Source: Skeletonema tropicum (lineage: Eukaryota > Bacillariophyta > Thalassiosirophyceae > Thalassiosirales > Thalassiosiraceae). Taken from it: a stretch of 64,000 nucleotides of DNA. The stretch covers positions 2,480,001-2,544,000 of the forward strand of contig CM074131.1 of the NCBI GenBank assembly GCA_037178625.1, given 5' to 3'. The notes below the pieces were generated by a model. It made no database searches and was not told the origin of the DNA. It saw only the letters and a program-made list of their open reading frames with translations. Within the stretch, counting starts at the first letter, position 1; each line of letters starts with the position of its first letter. Of the stretch, positions 49,524 through 58,800 are shown piece by piece. The position numbers and the translations under genes were made by a program.

Positions 49524-49577
49524 CTCTGAGTAGCTTTGCACCAGTCCAAACTTGTTTCTTGAGCTTACCCGCTGATA

Positions 49578-51764
49578 CTATGCTGCAATCGCTGCCTCGG
49601 TCAACTGATCAAGATTGTCGTAGGCAATCTTAATCAGCTCATATGCACTTTGTTTATTGGTGAACTTGGGAGGAAACTTGTCATGGCCTCTCATGCGTTT
49701 GTTATGACCGGATGAGACAGTATGACTTCGTTTCCTTGCAGCAGCTGGAAAAGAATCATATTGCAGTGTTCGATAGGTTTCATTCAACGAAGCAGTTTCA
49801 GACATATACTTATCAACAAATGTAGGCTCTCCTTGCATTTGCTCACCTGCTGTTTTGTATCGTGATACCACGTCTTCATAATTTGTACCATTGAAGTGAT
49901 ATGTCTCATCATTTGGACAGTCTTCAATTATTTCTCCTTCTTCGATACTCGAGTCATCAAACATTGACATTGGTTTGCTTGCAATTTTGTACTGCGCCTC
50001 CACGCCCTCGTCATCTGCGTCGATATCTACTGCTTTGAGACCCGAGACCATTGCAGATTCAGTCGTGTGCGTATCAACAAATGCGGACTCGCCAGGTATG
50101 ACTTGTCCTAGCCTTTGCTTGCCTGCTTTTTTGTACCGTGATGCCACGTCCTCATCATCGGTATCAACCTCTTCTGTTTTGAAGGTCGAAGGTTGACACG
50201 TATCATTATTCGGCAAATCTTCAATGTTTGCATCCTCTTTCCTTGAGACATCTGACGCTGATTTGCTTGCAATTTTGTATTGTGCCTCCACGCCCTCGTC
50301 ACCTGTGTCGATATCTCCTGCTTTGATACCTGGCATATTTGACTTCATTACTTCATCGTCTGTGTCGATATGTTCTTCTTTGAGACCTGAGATCATTGAT
50401 TTTGGAGCTTCGTCATCATCAGTATCAACCTCTTCTGTTTTGAAGGTCGTAGGTTGATAAGTCTGCTGTCCGTCTTCAATGTTTGCATCCTCTTCGACAT
50501 CTGACGCTGGTTTGCTTGCAATTTTGTACTGTGCCTCTACGTCCTCGTCATCTGTGTCGATATCTTCTGCTTTGATACCTGGCATATTTGACATCAGCAC
50601 TTCATCGTCTGTGTCGATATCTTCTTCTTTGAGACCTGAGATCATTGGATTCGGAGCTTCGTCATCCGTCTCGATCTCTGTTTTGATGGTCATAGGTTGA
50701 TACGCCTCATCATTCAGACCATCTTCAATGTTTGTATCCTCTTCGATACCTGAGTCATCTGGCACTCGTCTGCTTGCGATTTTGTACGTTGCAATTGCTA
50801 TCACGCCCTCGTCGTCTGTGTCGATATCTTCTGCTTTGATACCTGGCATATTTGACATCAGCACTTCATCGTCTGTGTCGACATGTTCTTCTTTGAGACC
50901 TGAGATCATTGGATTCGGAGTTTCGTCATCCGTCTCGATTTCTGTTTTGATTGTCATAGGTTGATACGCCTCATTATTCAGACCATCTTCAATGTTTGTA
51001 TCTTCTTCGACATGTGGTTCCTCAAACCCCTCAGCAGGAGATTTATGATCGCCATCTTCACGATCGATAAGAATATCATTTCTATGGCTTACATCATCAT
51101 CATCATCATTTTTCTCAACCTGATCCCATTCAGATTCCTCTCTTACTGGCGCAACTTCGTTGACTGTACCGTTGTCGTTCGCTTCAGCTCGGTCAGCTCG
51201 TGAAAGTAGACCGCTACTAGCTGCTGCTTGCCTAATAGGACGAGCAGCACCAAATTCTTTCAGACGAATCATTGACACATAGGCATGATCATTGTAACCT
51301 GCGTGTAACCACCTGATCTTTACTTTCTGACCATCTGCGAATCTGCTGAGGTAGTCTTCTGGATTGATGTTACAGTTTAGCAAAAGTGCTTCGTGTTGAT
51401 TATTCCCCTGTATTACAGTGATAGGGTATCCTACCGCTCTTCCAGACTTTATTTTTCGATATACTGGTGCATCTTTACGAACAGCAACAGCTACGTTGCC
51501 ACTAATACGTTGTTTTGTTTCACCACCCTCAACTGCGACATTAACGCTTGGCGGCTTCTTCCTCTTCTTCTTCCTCCTCCTCTTCTTTCTCATTATTGGT
51601 TGATGGATATCGCCACTTGGCGCCGGTGGTCCTTGAGCAGCAGCGTGACTCCTAGCATATTTGGGTTTACGGGGTATGGTGTAAGAGTTGAGCATCCTCC
51701 TCGGAGTTGTTATCAATGTACTATGGCTACGGGAAGGATTAGTTCTTTTCTCAGCTTCATTCAT
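49578..51764 (-). CDS. Acidic repeat protein with array of SUMO consensus sites
   Basis: ORF of 728 residues. The N-terminal part has a strong basic nuclear localisation cluster (KKRRRKKKRKK, residues ~59-69) and a small domain at ~110-175 (GQKVKIRWLHAGYNDHAYVS) that may be a Tudor/PWWP-like barrel. Residues ~245-600 consist of repeating blocks: IKTEIETDDE, LKEEHVDTDDE, GIKAEDIDTDDE and QYKIASK. Nine intact hydrophobic-Lys-x-Glu motifs are each followed by acidic residues, which is the negatively charged amino-acid-dependent SUMOylation consensus; two more copies have lost the Glu. TDDE is also a CK2-type site. The C-terminus is basic then helical (YELIKIAYDNLDQLTEA). Probably a nuclear scaffold; no enzyme domain seen. 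Confidence 0.75.
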   Translation of the reverse strand: MNEAEKRTNPSRSHSTLITTPRRMLNSYTIPRKPKYARSHAAAQGPPAPSGDIHQPIMRKKRRRKKKRKKPPSVNVAVEGGETKQRISGNVAVAVRKDAPVYRKIKSGRAVGYPITVIQGNNQHEALLLNCNINPEDYLSRFADGQKVKIRWLHAGYNDHAYVSMIRLKEFGAARPIRQAAASSGLLSRADRAEANDNGTVNEVAPVREESEWDQVEKNDDDDDVSHRNDILIDREDGDHKSPAEGFEEPHVEEDTNIEDGLNNEAYQPMTIKTEIETDDETPNPMISGLKEEHVDTDDEVLMSNMPGIKAEDIDTDDEGVIAIATYKIASRRVPDDSGIEEDTNIEDGLNDEAYQPMTIKTEIETDDEAPNPMISGLKEEDIDTDDEVLMSNMPGIKAEDIDTDDEDVEAQYKIASKPASDVEEDANIEDGQQTYQPTTFKTEEVDTDDDEAPKSMISGLKEEHIDTDDEVMKSNMPGIKAGDIDTGDEGVEAQYKIASKSASDVSRKEDANIEDLPNNDTCQPSTFKTEEVDTDDEDVASRYKKAGKQRLGQVIPGESAFVDTHTTESAMVSGLKAVDIDADDEGVEAQYKIASKPMSMFDDSSIEEGEIIEDCPNDETYHFNGTNYEDVVSRYKTAGEQMQGEPTFVDKYMSETASLNETYRTLQYDSFPAAARKRSHTVSSGHNKRMRGHDKFPPKFTNKQSAYELIKIAYDNLDQLTEAAIAA

Positions 51765-51991
51765 TCTTTATCTTCCTGAGTAGCATCTTGAGCAAGAAGA
51801 AGATACTGCCCACCAAAAAGGTAACTGTCCGATCGGACATGGTGTATCTTGCAGATGCAAAGAAGATGCGAACAGCGATCTGACGCTATTTTATTTACCC
51901 TTGGATCTGAATGAGGGACGCGGACGCGAATCAAATGTCAGATCTCTCCAAGTCTACAATAAGAAGTAGAGGTTGGCCATAATTTGAAACC

Positions 51992-53304
51992 ATGAGACGA
52001 ATCGCAGTTTGCGTCTATACAACAAATGCCGCCGGAGTTATTCGGGCGGTCGAGATAGCCTCCGCTATCTCTCGCTTGCATCATGATGAAGTAGTCATCA
52101 CATTCTTTACATATCGCGGGAACTTGCCCGGGGCAAAGAAACGCACCGTAGATTATGAGCATCTCATCCAAGAGTTTGACGTCAATTACTTTGGAGGAAA
52201 TGATATTGTTCTAGATGATGCCATGTGGCAAGCGTTTCGACAAGCAGAGCTTAATCGAGATGGTATCTTTCCACCTCCATACGACGTATGTGCTACAAAG
52301 TATCTTCGAGCAGTCATTGACACATTGACCGAGTATCAACCAGATATATTGGTTTATGGGCTGTTTCCAGAAGTAGCATTGGCTGCTGCTATACAAGGAT
52401 GGAAGAGTGTATCCTTTTCAGCTATAGAACGAAACAGCTACATGAATTGGATAAGTCGAAACAGTGATACCTTGGCAAAAATTGGCATTCAACCAAACAA
52501 TGGGTCGAAGCACAAGAATCCTTGGAGAGTGATTCAAAATGCTGCAATTGAATGTGGGTTAAAATTGAAAGACCCGCAAGATTTCATTAATGCCATTTGT
52601 CCATCACGTACGGCTCTTTGTGATTTTGAGAGTTTCTACGACAAAGAGAAGCTTGTACCTGGAGTCACTATAGTTGGTCCACTCACTTCTTCCGTAACTC
52701 ACTCATCGTCTCCTACAACACAACACATTGAAGCATTTCTTGAAAGCAAGGATATCGATACTCGTGATACTTCTCATATCAAAGTTCTGTTCAGTATGGG
52801 AAGCACGGGAAAGCAAGCGTGTTTATCGAATGTCTCAAGGCACTGAACAATGCGACCTCCGGAGAATTCCGATCCGTGGTCTTGGTTCCCTGTTGGTTGC
52901 ATGAATCAAACTTGGTAGATGATACCCTGTCTACAGCCAAGAACAACAAAGACATACTCATCGTGAAAGACTTTGTCCCTGTTCGTCCAATACTGAACTT
53001 GGTTGATGTTTTGATTTGCCACGGTGGACAACAAAGCATCCAGTGCGGGCTTGCAGCTGGCATACCGATTTTAGGAGTGCCAACACAAGTTGAGCAATGC
53101 TTCAACTTGCACCATGTTGAGTCTTGCAACGCAGGACTTTGCATTTTACCTGTTGATTGCAAAGAGAAGCGGATTCGCGATGCGCTCCATCGTGTTGGGA
53201 GTACACCGTCCTACAAAAGAGAAGCACTCAAGCTGCAACAGGATTTTTTCCGGGATACTGCAGGTGCAGAGAAAGTAGCATCGCTTGTTTGGGATACGTT
53301 ATAG
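51992..53304 (+). CDS. GT1-family (UGT/MGT-type) glycosyltransferase, one frame break
   Basis: ATG 51992 (accATGAGACG). The first frame runs to 52846 and covers the N-terminal acceptor domain (RIAVCVYTTNAAGVIRAVEI; VIDTLTEYQPDILVYGLFPE) up to KVLFSMGSTGKQ. Right after this conserved strand, the frame must shift by one base near 52818-52820 to continue with VFIECLKALNNATSGE and the donor domain: FVPVRPILNLVDVLICHGGQ and GLAAGIPILGVPTQVEQCFN. That is the GT1 nucleotide-sugar binding signature (His-Gly-Gly, Pro-x-x-x-x-Gln). The enzyme would move a sugar from a UDP- or TDP-sugar to a small acceptor. No intron with GT-AG ends can bridge the break. Shared promoter region with the SUMO-site protein (227 bp, divergent). 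Confidence 0.75.
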
Positions 53305-53335
53305 CAGATAGCTATCATCGATGAGCAATAATTGT

Positions 53336-53893
53336 TTAAAGTAATTCATCCTCTACATCACGTATTTCCTTGAGCAGTGTCTGTAGACGCATCTTCTCCT
53401 CCTCCGGTGGACTGTTCACCAAAACAGTTTGATATGCCGCTCTCGCAGCCCCCGCCAACGTGTGAATACCAACTTTTGCATCTGAAGTAATATTTGTGTT
53501 GCAATGTGGCAAGAAGCTATGTATGGACAGTATGTTTTTGTGGCAAGTTTCCACCAAATTCGTTGGTATTGCAAGTGCTCGTGCCTCAATCTTTGCCTTT
53601 TCCTCCTCCGGCATTTTTTCCTTCCATGTTCGCTGTAAATCGGCATAGGCTTCTGCATCGTCATCTGCAGCTTGAATTAATTCCGTCACGTCCATGGCGG
53701 ATTGTAGTTCTTCTGCTTTTGCTTTTGCTCCGCTCTCGGCATCTTTCTTTCTGGTTGTGTACGCAGCTGCCATGCTGGCTGCTGCGTTGCCGATGGCTGC
53801 GCCTACAGCTGCTGCCGCTCCACCTCCAGGAGTTGGTTGCTTGGCCGCTAGATTGGCAAGGAATTGATCGAGGGGTAGTGATTTGATTGACAT
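53336..53893 (-). CDS. Formiminotetrahydrofolate cyclodeaminase/cyclohydrolase-family protein
   Basis: Compact 185-residue ORF, all helical, starting MSIKSLPLDQFLANLA. The family motif TPGGGAAAAVGAAIGNAAAS is followed by long helices (MDVTELIQAADDDAEAYADL) and the C-terminal VGIHTLAGAARAAYQTVLVN. This is the cyclodeaminase/cyclohydrolase (FTCD C-terminal, FchA-type) fold, which acts on formimino- or methenyl-tetrahydrofolate in one-carbon metabolism. The length equals stand-alone bacterial members (~200). Whether it is a cyclodeaminase (linked to histidine degradation) or a methenyl-THF cyclohydrolase cannot be decided. No leader, so cytosolic. Divergent from the PDZ-ferredoxin gene with 257 bp between starts. 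Confidence 0.88.
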   Translation of the reverse strand: MSIKSLPLDQFLANLAAKQPTPGGGAAAAVGAAIGNAAASMAAAYTTRKKDAESGAKAKAEELQSAMDVTELIQAADDDAEAYADLQRTWKEKMPEEEKAKIEARALAIPTNLVETCHKNILSIHSFLPHCNTNITSDAKVGIHTLAGAARAAYQTVLVNSPPEEEKMRLQTLLKEIRDVEDELL

Positions 53894-54150
53894 TGTCTAG
53901 AGAAGATACGAATATGATGGCTGGCTGCGGCATTATATGAGGCATGAGGATTTTGATGTGTGTGTGCGGTTTGATTTTTGATTGCATGTTCGTGGGCGGG
54001 ACACTACTCGTGACTAACTCTGGTACAGAATGAAAGTAGGAATTCCGTGCTGAGTCACGTATTTCGCCTTCCACTTTCCACCACTTCCACCTTCCACTTC
54101 ACATCCATCTTTGAATAATACAAGCCATGCTTTGAATCTATTTGACAGAG

Positions 54151-55089
54151 ATGACGAACTTCTTCCGAGCATTAGCAGCGGTTGCTGCTCTTAGTCACTG
54201 TCTCTTGACGGTGCATGGTTTCTCACCAATTTCCTATTCTCACGGACGTAAACTGGAGCCCAACCTAAAGAGCAGAGTGGGCACACCAACGTCACAGCGG
54301 TGGCAAAGTAGGATCTTCCTCTCTAGCGGCAGCCAAGAAGATAATGATAATGAAGAAACAGCCAATGATTCTGATGACGGAGCCATCGACATCAACTCTG
54401 ACGACCGTCTTCGTCGCATACGCCTGCCACGCGCCACAGGCATCGAATGGGGGACTGATTTATCTTTTTCATTTGTGTACGTACGTGATTTGGAACCCTC
54501 TGGTGCTGCCGCTCTTTCTGGGGAGGTGGAAGTTGGAGATCAAATATGTGAATTACGACCAGTGATAGAAGACGGGGATGATGGTGAGGTCGTGAGTTTG
54601 ATTGGAGCTCCATTCGATGAAGTGATGAATGCATTTGCATCTTTGGGTAGAACGGTGAAAGACGTTGATTTAGTCTTCTTTCGTGGGACTAAAGATGAAT
54701 TGAAGGCAGCTTGTAAGGGTGGTTCGTTATCTGATGAGGATGAGAAGATTATGGTAACTGTTATCCAAAACAAGGGATCCAAAGAAGAGGAAATACGCTA
54801 CATTGAAGCCAAAGCGGGATGCAATGTCCGTCAACTCTTGACCGACAATGGAATCAATGTTTATCAAAGTGTAACTAGGTGGACAAATTGCAAGGGAAAA
54901 CAGCTGTGTGGAACGTGCATCGTTAATATAGTAGATGGGGCAGGAAGCACGAATCGGAAAAGCTTAGACGAAGCAAGCACATTGAGGGAAAACCCAGAGA
55001 GTTATCGACTATCGTGCGTTTCGTTTGCATATGGGGACATTACGGTGGAAACATTTCCTCCAATCAAAGCTGCTCAATGGACACGGTGA
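54151..55089 (+). CDS. Plastid-targeted PDZ-ferredoxin (2Fe-2S) fusion
   Basis: ATG 54151 (gagATGACGAAC); the open frame begins earlier at a TTG. The leader is a signal peptide (FFRALAAVAALSHCLLTVHG) directly followed by Phe-Ser-Pro, the diatom plastid-import motif, then a Ser/Arg-rich transit region. Residues ~95-190 form a PDZ-like domain (FVYVRDLEPSGAAALSG; VGDQICEL). Residues ~205-310 are a plant-type 2Fe-2S ferredoxin domain with ligands in NCKGKQLCGTC and a later LSCVSFAYGD, i.e. C-x5-C-x2-C then C. Likely an electron-transfer protein at the thylakoid or in the stroma, perhaps anchored through the PDZ part. Partners unknown; the domain pairing is unusual. Confidence 0.82.
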   Translation: MTNFFRALAAVAALSHCLLTVHGFSPISYSHGRKLEPNLKSRVGTPTSQRWQSRIFLSSGSQEDNDNEETANDSDDGAIDINSDDRLRRIRLPRATGIEWGTDLSFSFVYVRDLEPSGAAALSGEVEVGDQICELRPVIEDGDDGEVVSLIGAPFDEVMNAFASLGRTVKDVDLVFFRGTKDELKAACKGGSLSDEDEKIMVTVIQNKGSKEEEIRYIEAKAGCNVRQLLTDNGINVYQSVTRWTNCKGKQLCGTCIVNIVDGAGSTNRKSLDEASTLRENPESYRLSCVSFAYGDITVETFPPIKAAQWTR

Positions 55090-55881
55090 GAATGGGATAG
55101 TGATGATGATCTTATTCGGCTACAAGAAGTATTGAGTGCATCTTTGATAACTTTATTCCTCACAGAGCTCATTTGAAGAAAATGAACATCTATTTGTAAT
55201 GTCAAATAGATTGCATTCTTTACTAAGTATACTTCTATCTCTTGGTACACTGTATCTTGCATGTTACTCCTAATTCGTTACAACATAAACATTACTCTAG
55301 CTACTCCTAGATTCTATAGAGAGCGATGATAAGTATGATCATGCAGTTTAGAAAATTCATTTCCCGACTACATAAAATTCCCATCTACATATTCGCCAAG
55401 CTACGCAGTCCTTATTATCTTGCTTCGCAGCGCTTCGATAGAGCTCTTCATTGGCGGTTGGCGAGCTTTTGAGAAAGGATAAACTTACCATATCACGTAG
55501 GAATTAGATCTATTTGTTTATTAGCCAATGTGTGCTAGAGTTTTAGATAAAATCTTGATGGTTTGCTCGAAATGTGGGTGTGTGTACAAAGAGAGTGCGT
55601 GGTTCTGCGTTACTTAGGTACATAAGTAGAGCTGTTACATGATACATGACACATACAACATCACAGAGCGCTACTATTAGCAACGGAACTGAGAGACGGA
55701 AGAGGACGCAGCCAACGTCCACGTAGCATAGTAGTATGTCAATAAGAGCAAGAAGCAGTACACCGTAATAATCATAATATTCCTGTGCCGGCTGGTAGAA
55801 CGGCAGTGACCTCTACATGTCCAATAACTCTAAGGTACATCATAGGCGGTGCCCTTTTTATATATTTTTATCATCTCAGCA
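55090..55881. promoter_or_regulatory. Upstream region of the cyclase-phosphodiesterase gene
   Basis: About 790 bp with no credible ORF. It includes the 3' flank of the PDZ-ferredoxin gene. No TATA, repeat or clear cis element can be named; a CRE-like TGACGTCA is not seen. Confidence 0.4.
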
Positions 55882-58800
55882 ATGATGAAGCGGTGCACTA
55901 GTAGCTCGAGTGAGATGTCAAAGAAGGTCAGCTTTGGCTACACAACGAAGGGATCGAGCGGCAATGAAAGTTTTGGTGATTACACCGTGAACGGCAACAA
56001 CGCTGACCGTGACAGCGGCTCCAGTGATACTGTGAAATCCAAAAAGTTGAAAATCAAAATGAAGAAATTCAGCTTCAATACACATCAAAAGTCTCGAAGC
56101 GCCGATTGGGGTCTCTTATCAAGACGACGTTCGGATGATCCAGGGGAAACTAACGGTAAATATTCCGACGCGGGCTCATCTTCAGATCAAAATAACAAGG
56201 TCGTCGGGGGGAAGAAGCTTCGTAGTTTTTCACTCCTCCCCCCAATATCAGTTACTAGTAGAAGCACGGACAGAGGTGGTAGAGGAGGAAAACTAGTAAC
56301 TAGATCCTTAACCATTCAAGAAGGTGAGGAGACAAAAGATATCGTAGCTAGCTTTAATGGCGCGAATCCTTATTTAGCCAGCAACCGTGGACATTCTGAT
56401 GGCAGCATCCCGGCTACGAGTGGGGGGTCCATTCACAGTGCTAGTGTTAGTTCAGAACCAGGCACACGAAAAAGTGTCCTTCGTCGAGAGAACATTGACG
56501 CAAGTGCCATGAGTATGGGATTGGACGAGTTATCTGCCAATTTTCTAGATTTTGTGGCCGAGGCCAAATGTCGGGATTGGCTCAAATCACTGATGTGTCG
56601 TGATCCGCGGTATAATATCAAGGCTTTCTTCGATGATGTGGCAAAGGATGGGGCGGATAATATTGAGAAAGAAAATGGATTTCAGCCAGAACTGCTAAGT
56701 CCATTGCTATCCATGTTTCAACGTTCCAGTATTTTCAGTGTATGGCGTCCTACGAGTGTGGATTCCATTCGTAAAATGATGACTGGTCAGGGGACGGGGA
56801 AGGGTTTGGACATCAAAGGAAAGTCTGCCAAGAAGGGGAAGCTGAGTGCATACGTCCCGTTCTTACAAATCCACGATGATGCTCATAAGAAAAAAATTCG
56901 CGTTCTTCCCCGGGACGAAAGGATTCGTGTGTTTTATAAGAAACGGGAGGCACGGAATCATGCACGAATCATACTTGCGGGGGTATTGGATGATATGATG
57001 AAACAGGTGACACTCTCTGAGAAGAGTTTGAAATTTGTGCAGGAGGTGCCTGACAAGAATAAGGCTCGTATCCGCCGGGCGACGACTGCTGTTGAAGGTG
57101 ATAGGCCGTCGATGGCTAATCTGAAAGGATCGAAACGATTGTCAACTGATACACCACCAAGTCTGCCAGAAGACGAAGATGCCGACAGGCCGGTGTTAGA
57201 TGGCAACCGGAATAATAGTGACTTATTTGGTAGGCATTCGGTGGTGAAGGGATACAGCCCGGTGGATAGGAGTCAATGGAAAGTAATTGAGGAGTGGGCA
57301 ATGGATGATCCATTTATCGAAGTTATTGATGATTACGCACCTTCATGTTTCGGACTTGATTTACCCAAGCGTCTATTTTGGGAAGGGTATGTTATGCGAG
57401 CCAATGACATTAGTAGGAAACCTGGGACGGAATATGATACCGGCCGTCCGTCGAGGGCATCGTTTCAGGATATGAACTTTGCTTCTATCAAAAAAGAACC
57501 TGAAGAAGACATGCCCCGCGCAGTAGTCTGGCAATACACCGACCCTTATCTTCCACCCAATGAGCCTGATCCTGATCCAATGATGCCCCAAACTCTATTG
57601 ATGGCATACGAAGAACACGGCTCCGTGAAACCAGTTGTCTCCGACTTCGATTGTTTCTTACTGGGAACTCGGGGAGTTAGATTTCACAACCATTTACCGG
57701 ATGAGCAAGTCAAAATGGTTCATCACATGGTTGATGACATAGAGAAAATTCTCAAAGATTGCAGCGAAGGGAAAAGTACAAACTGGACAGCGGGCTGGCT
57801 GAACCAAATGAAGCGCCATAAATCGCACATCAAAATGCCAAAATATGGATTTGGGGATCCCAAGTCATACGCAATCATGAAATATGCTGTTCATCGGTTA
57901 GAAGAATTTGGGGCTGTTCGTCACGGTGCTGAGTGCTTCAATTATTATTTCCCTCAGGAGTTGGATGATGAGTTCCTTGTGATTGGGGGGAATCTTGATG
58001 GGGCAAAGTATAAATACATGACCCTTCCAGAGCTACAAACCTTCTTGTCTGACACTATAGACAAAGGCTTCACGTTCCCTCTGAATCCAAAATGGGTCCT
58101 TTGTGATAAGGGATGGGCAGCACTCTGGGATAAACTTGTGAAGAGCACCCATCCAAATGTTCAGTTGTCGATCAATGCTTGGTACCCGCCTGGATCAGGA
58201 TTAAGCGAGCGTATCAATGATGTACGTCGAAAGTATCCAAAGGGGTATCAGAGCGATTTAAGTGGTCGAAAGAAGGGAACTCAGGCGTGGGATGAAGCAG
58301 AAATTGCATTGGAAAAGTATCAACGGATCCAACGTGCCAAGCGAAAGTTATATTGTGTTTTGTGCTTCATTAGCATTCTTCAGCAGACTCAAAAAAGAAT
58401 TAAGGCTCGTCAAACTTCTGAAGAATCTATTGATTCTGGAGAGATTTCCAATGGTGAAATGAAAACACATCAATTACTCGCTGCGTTGAAAGGCAAAGAT
58501 GAGAAATCTGATGGGATTGAGGTAGTTCTCTCAAGGGAGGAGAAACGTGTTTCATTCTCAGATAAATCAGGTAAACGAGGCAGCAACGTAGCTACAGACC
58601 TGCCTCCTCAGCCGCAATCAAGTGAACAAATAGCGAATGAGAAGCCCGCGAGGAATCAATCTGGTTTGTTGAGGTCAATATCAGTCTCTAGTGTGACCAA
58701 CAATCGTCATTCTAGTAGGTTTAGTCGAATTTCATCTGACTCTAACTCGTTAGGCGAGGACGTCATGCACGAAGAGCATAACAACGTCGAATTTATTGAT

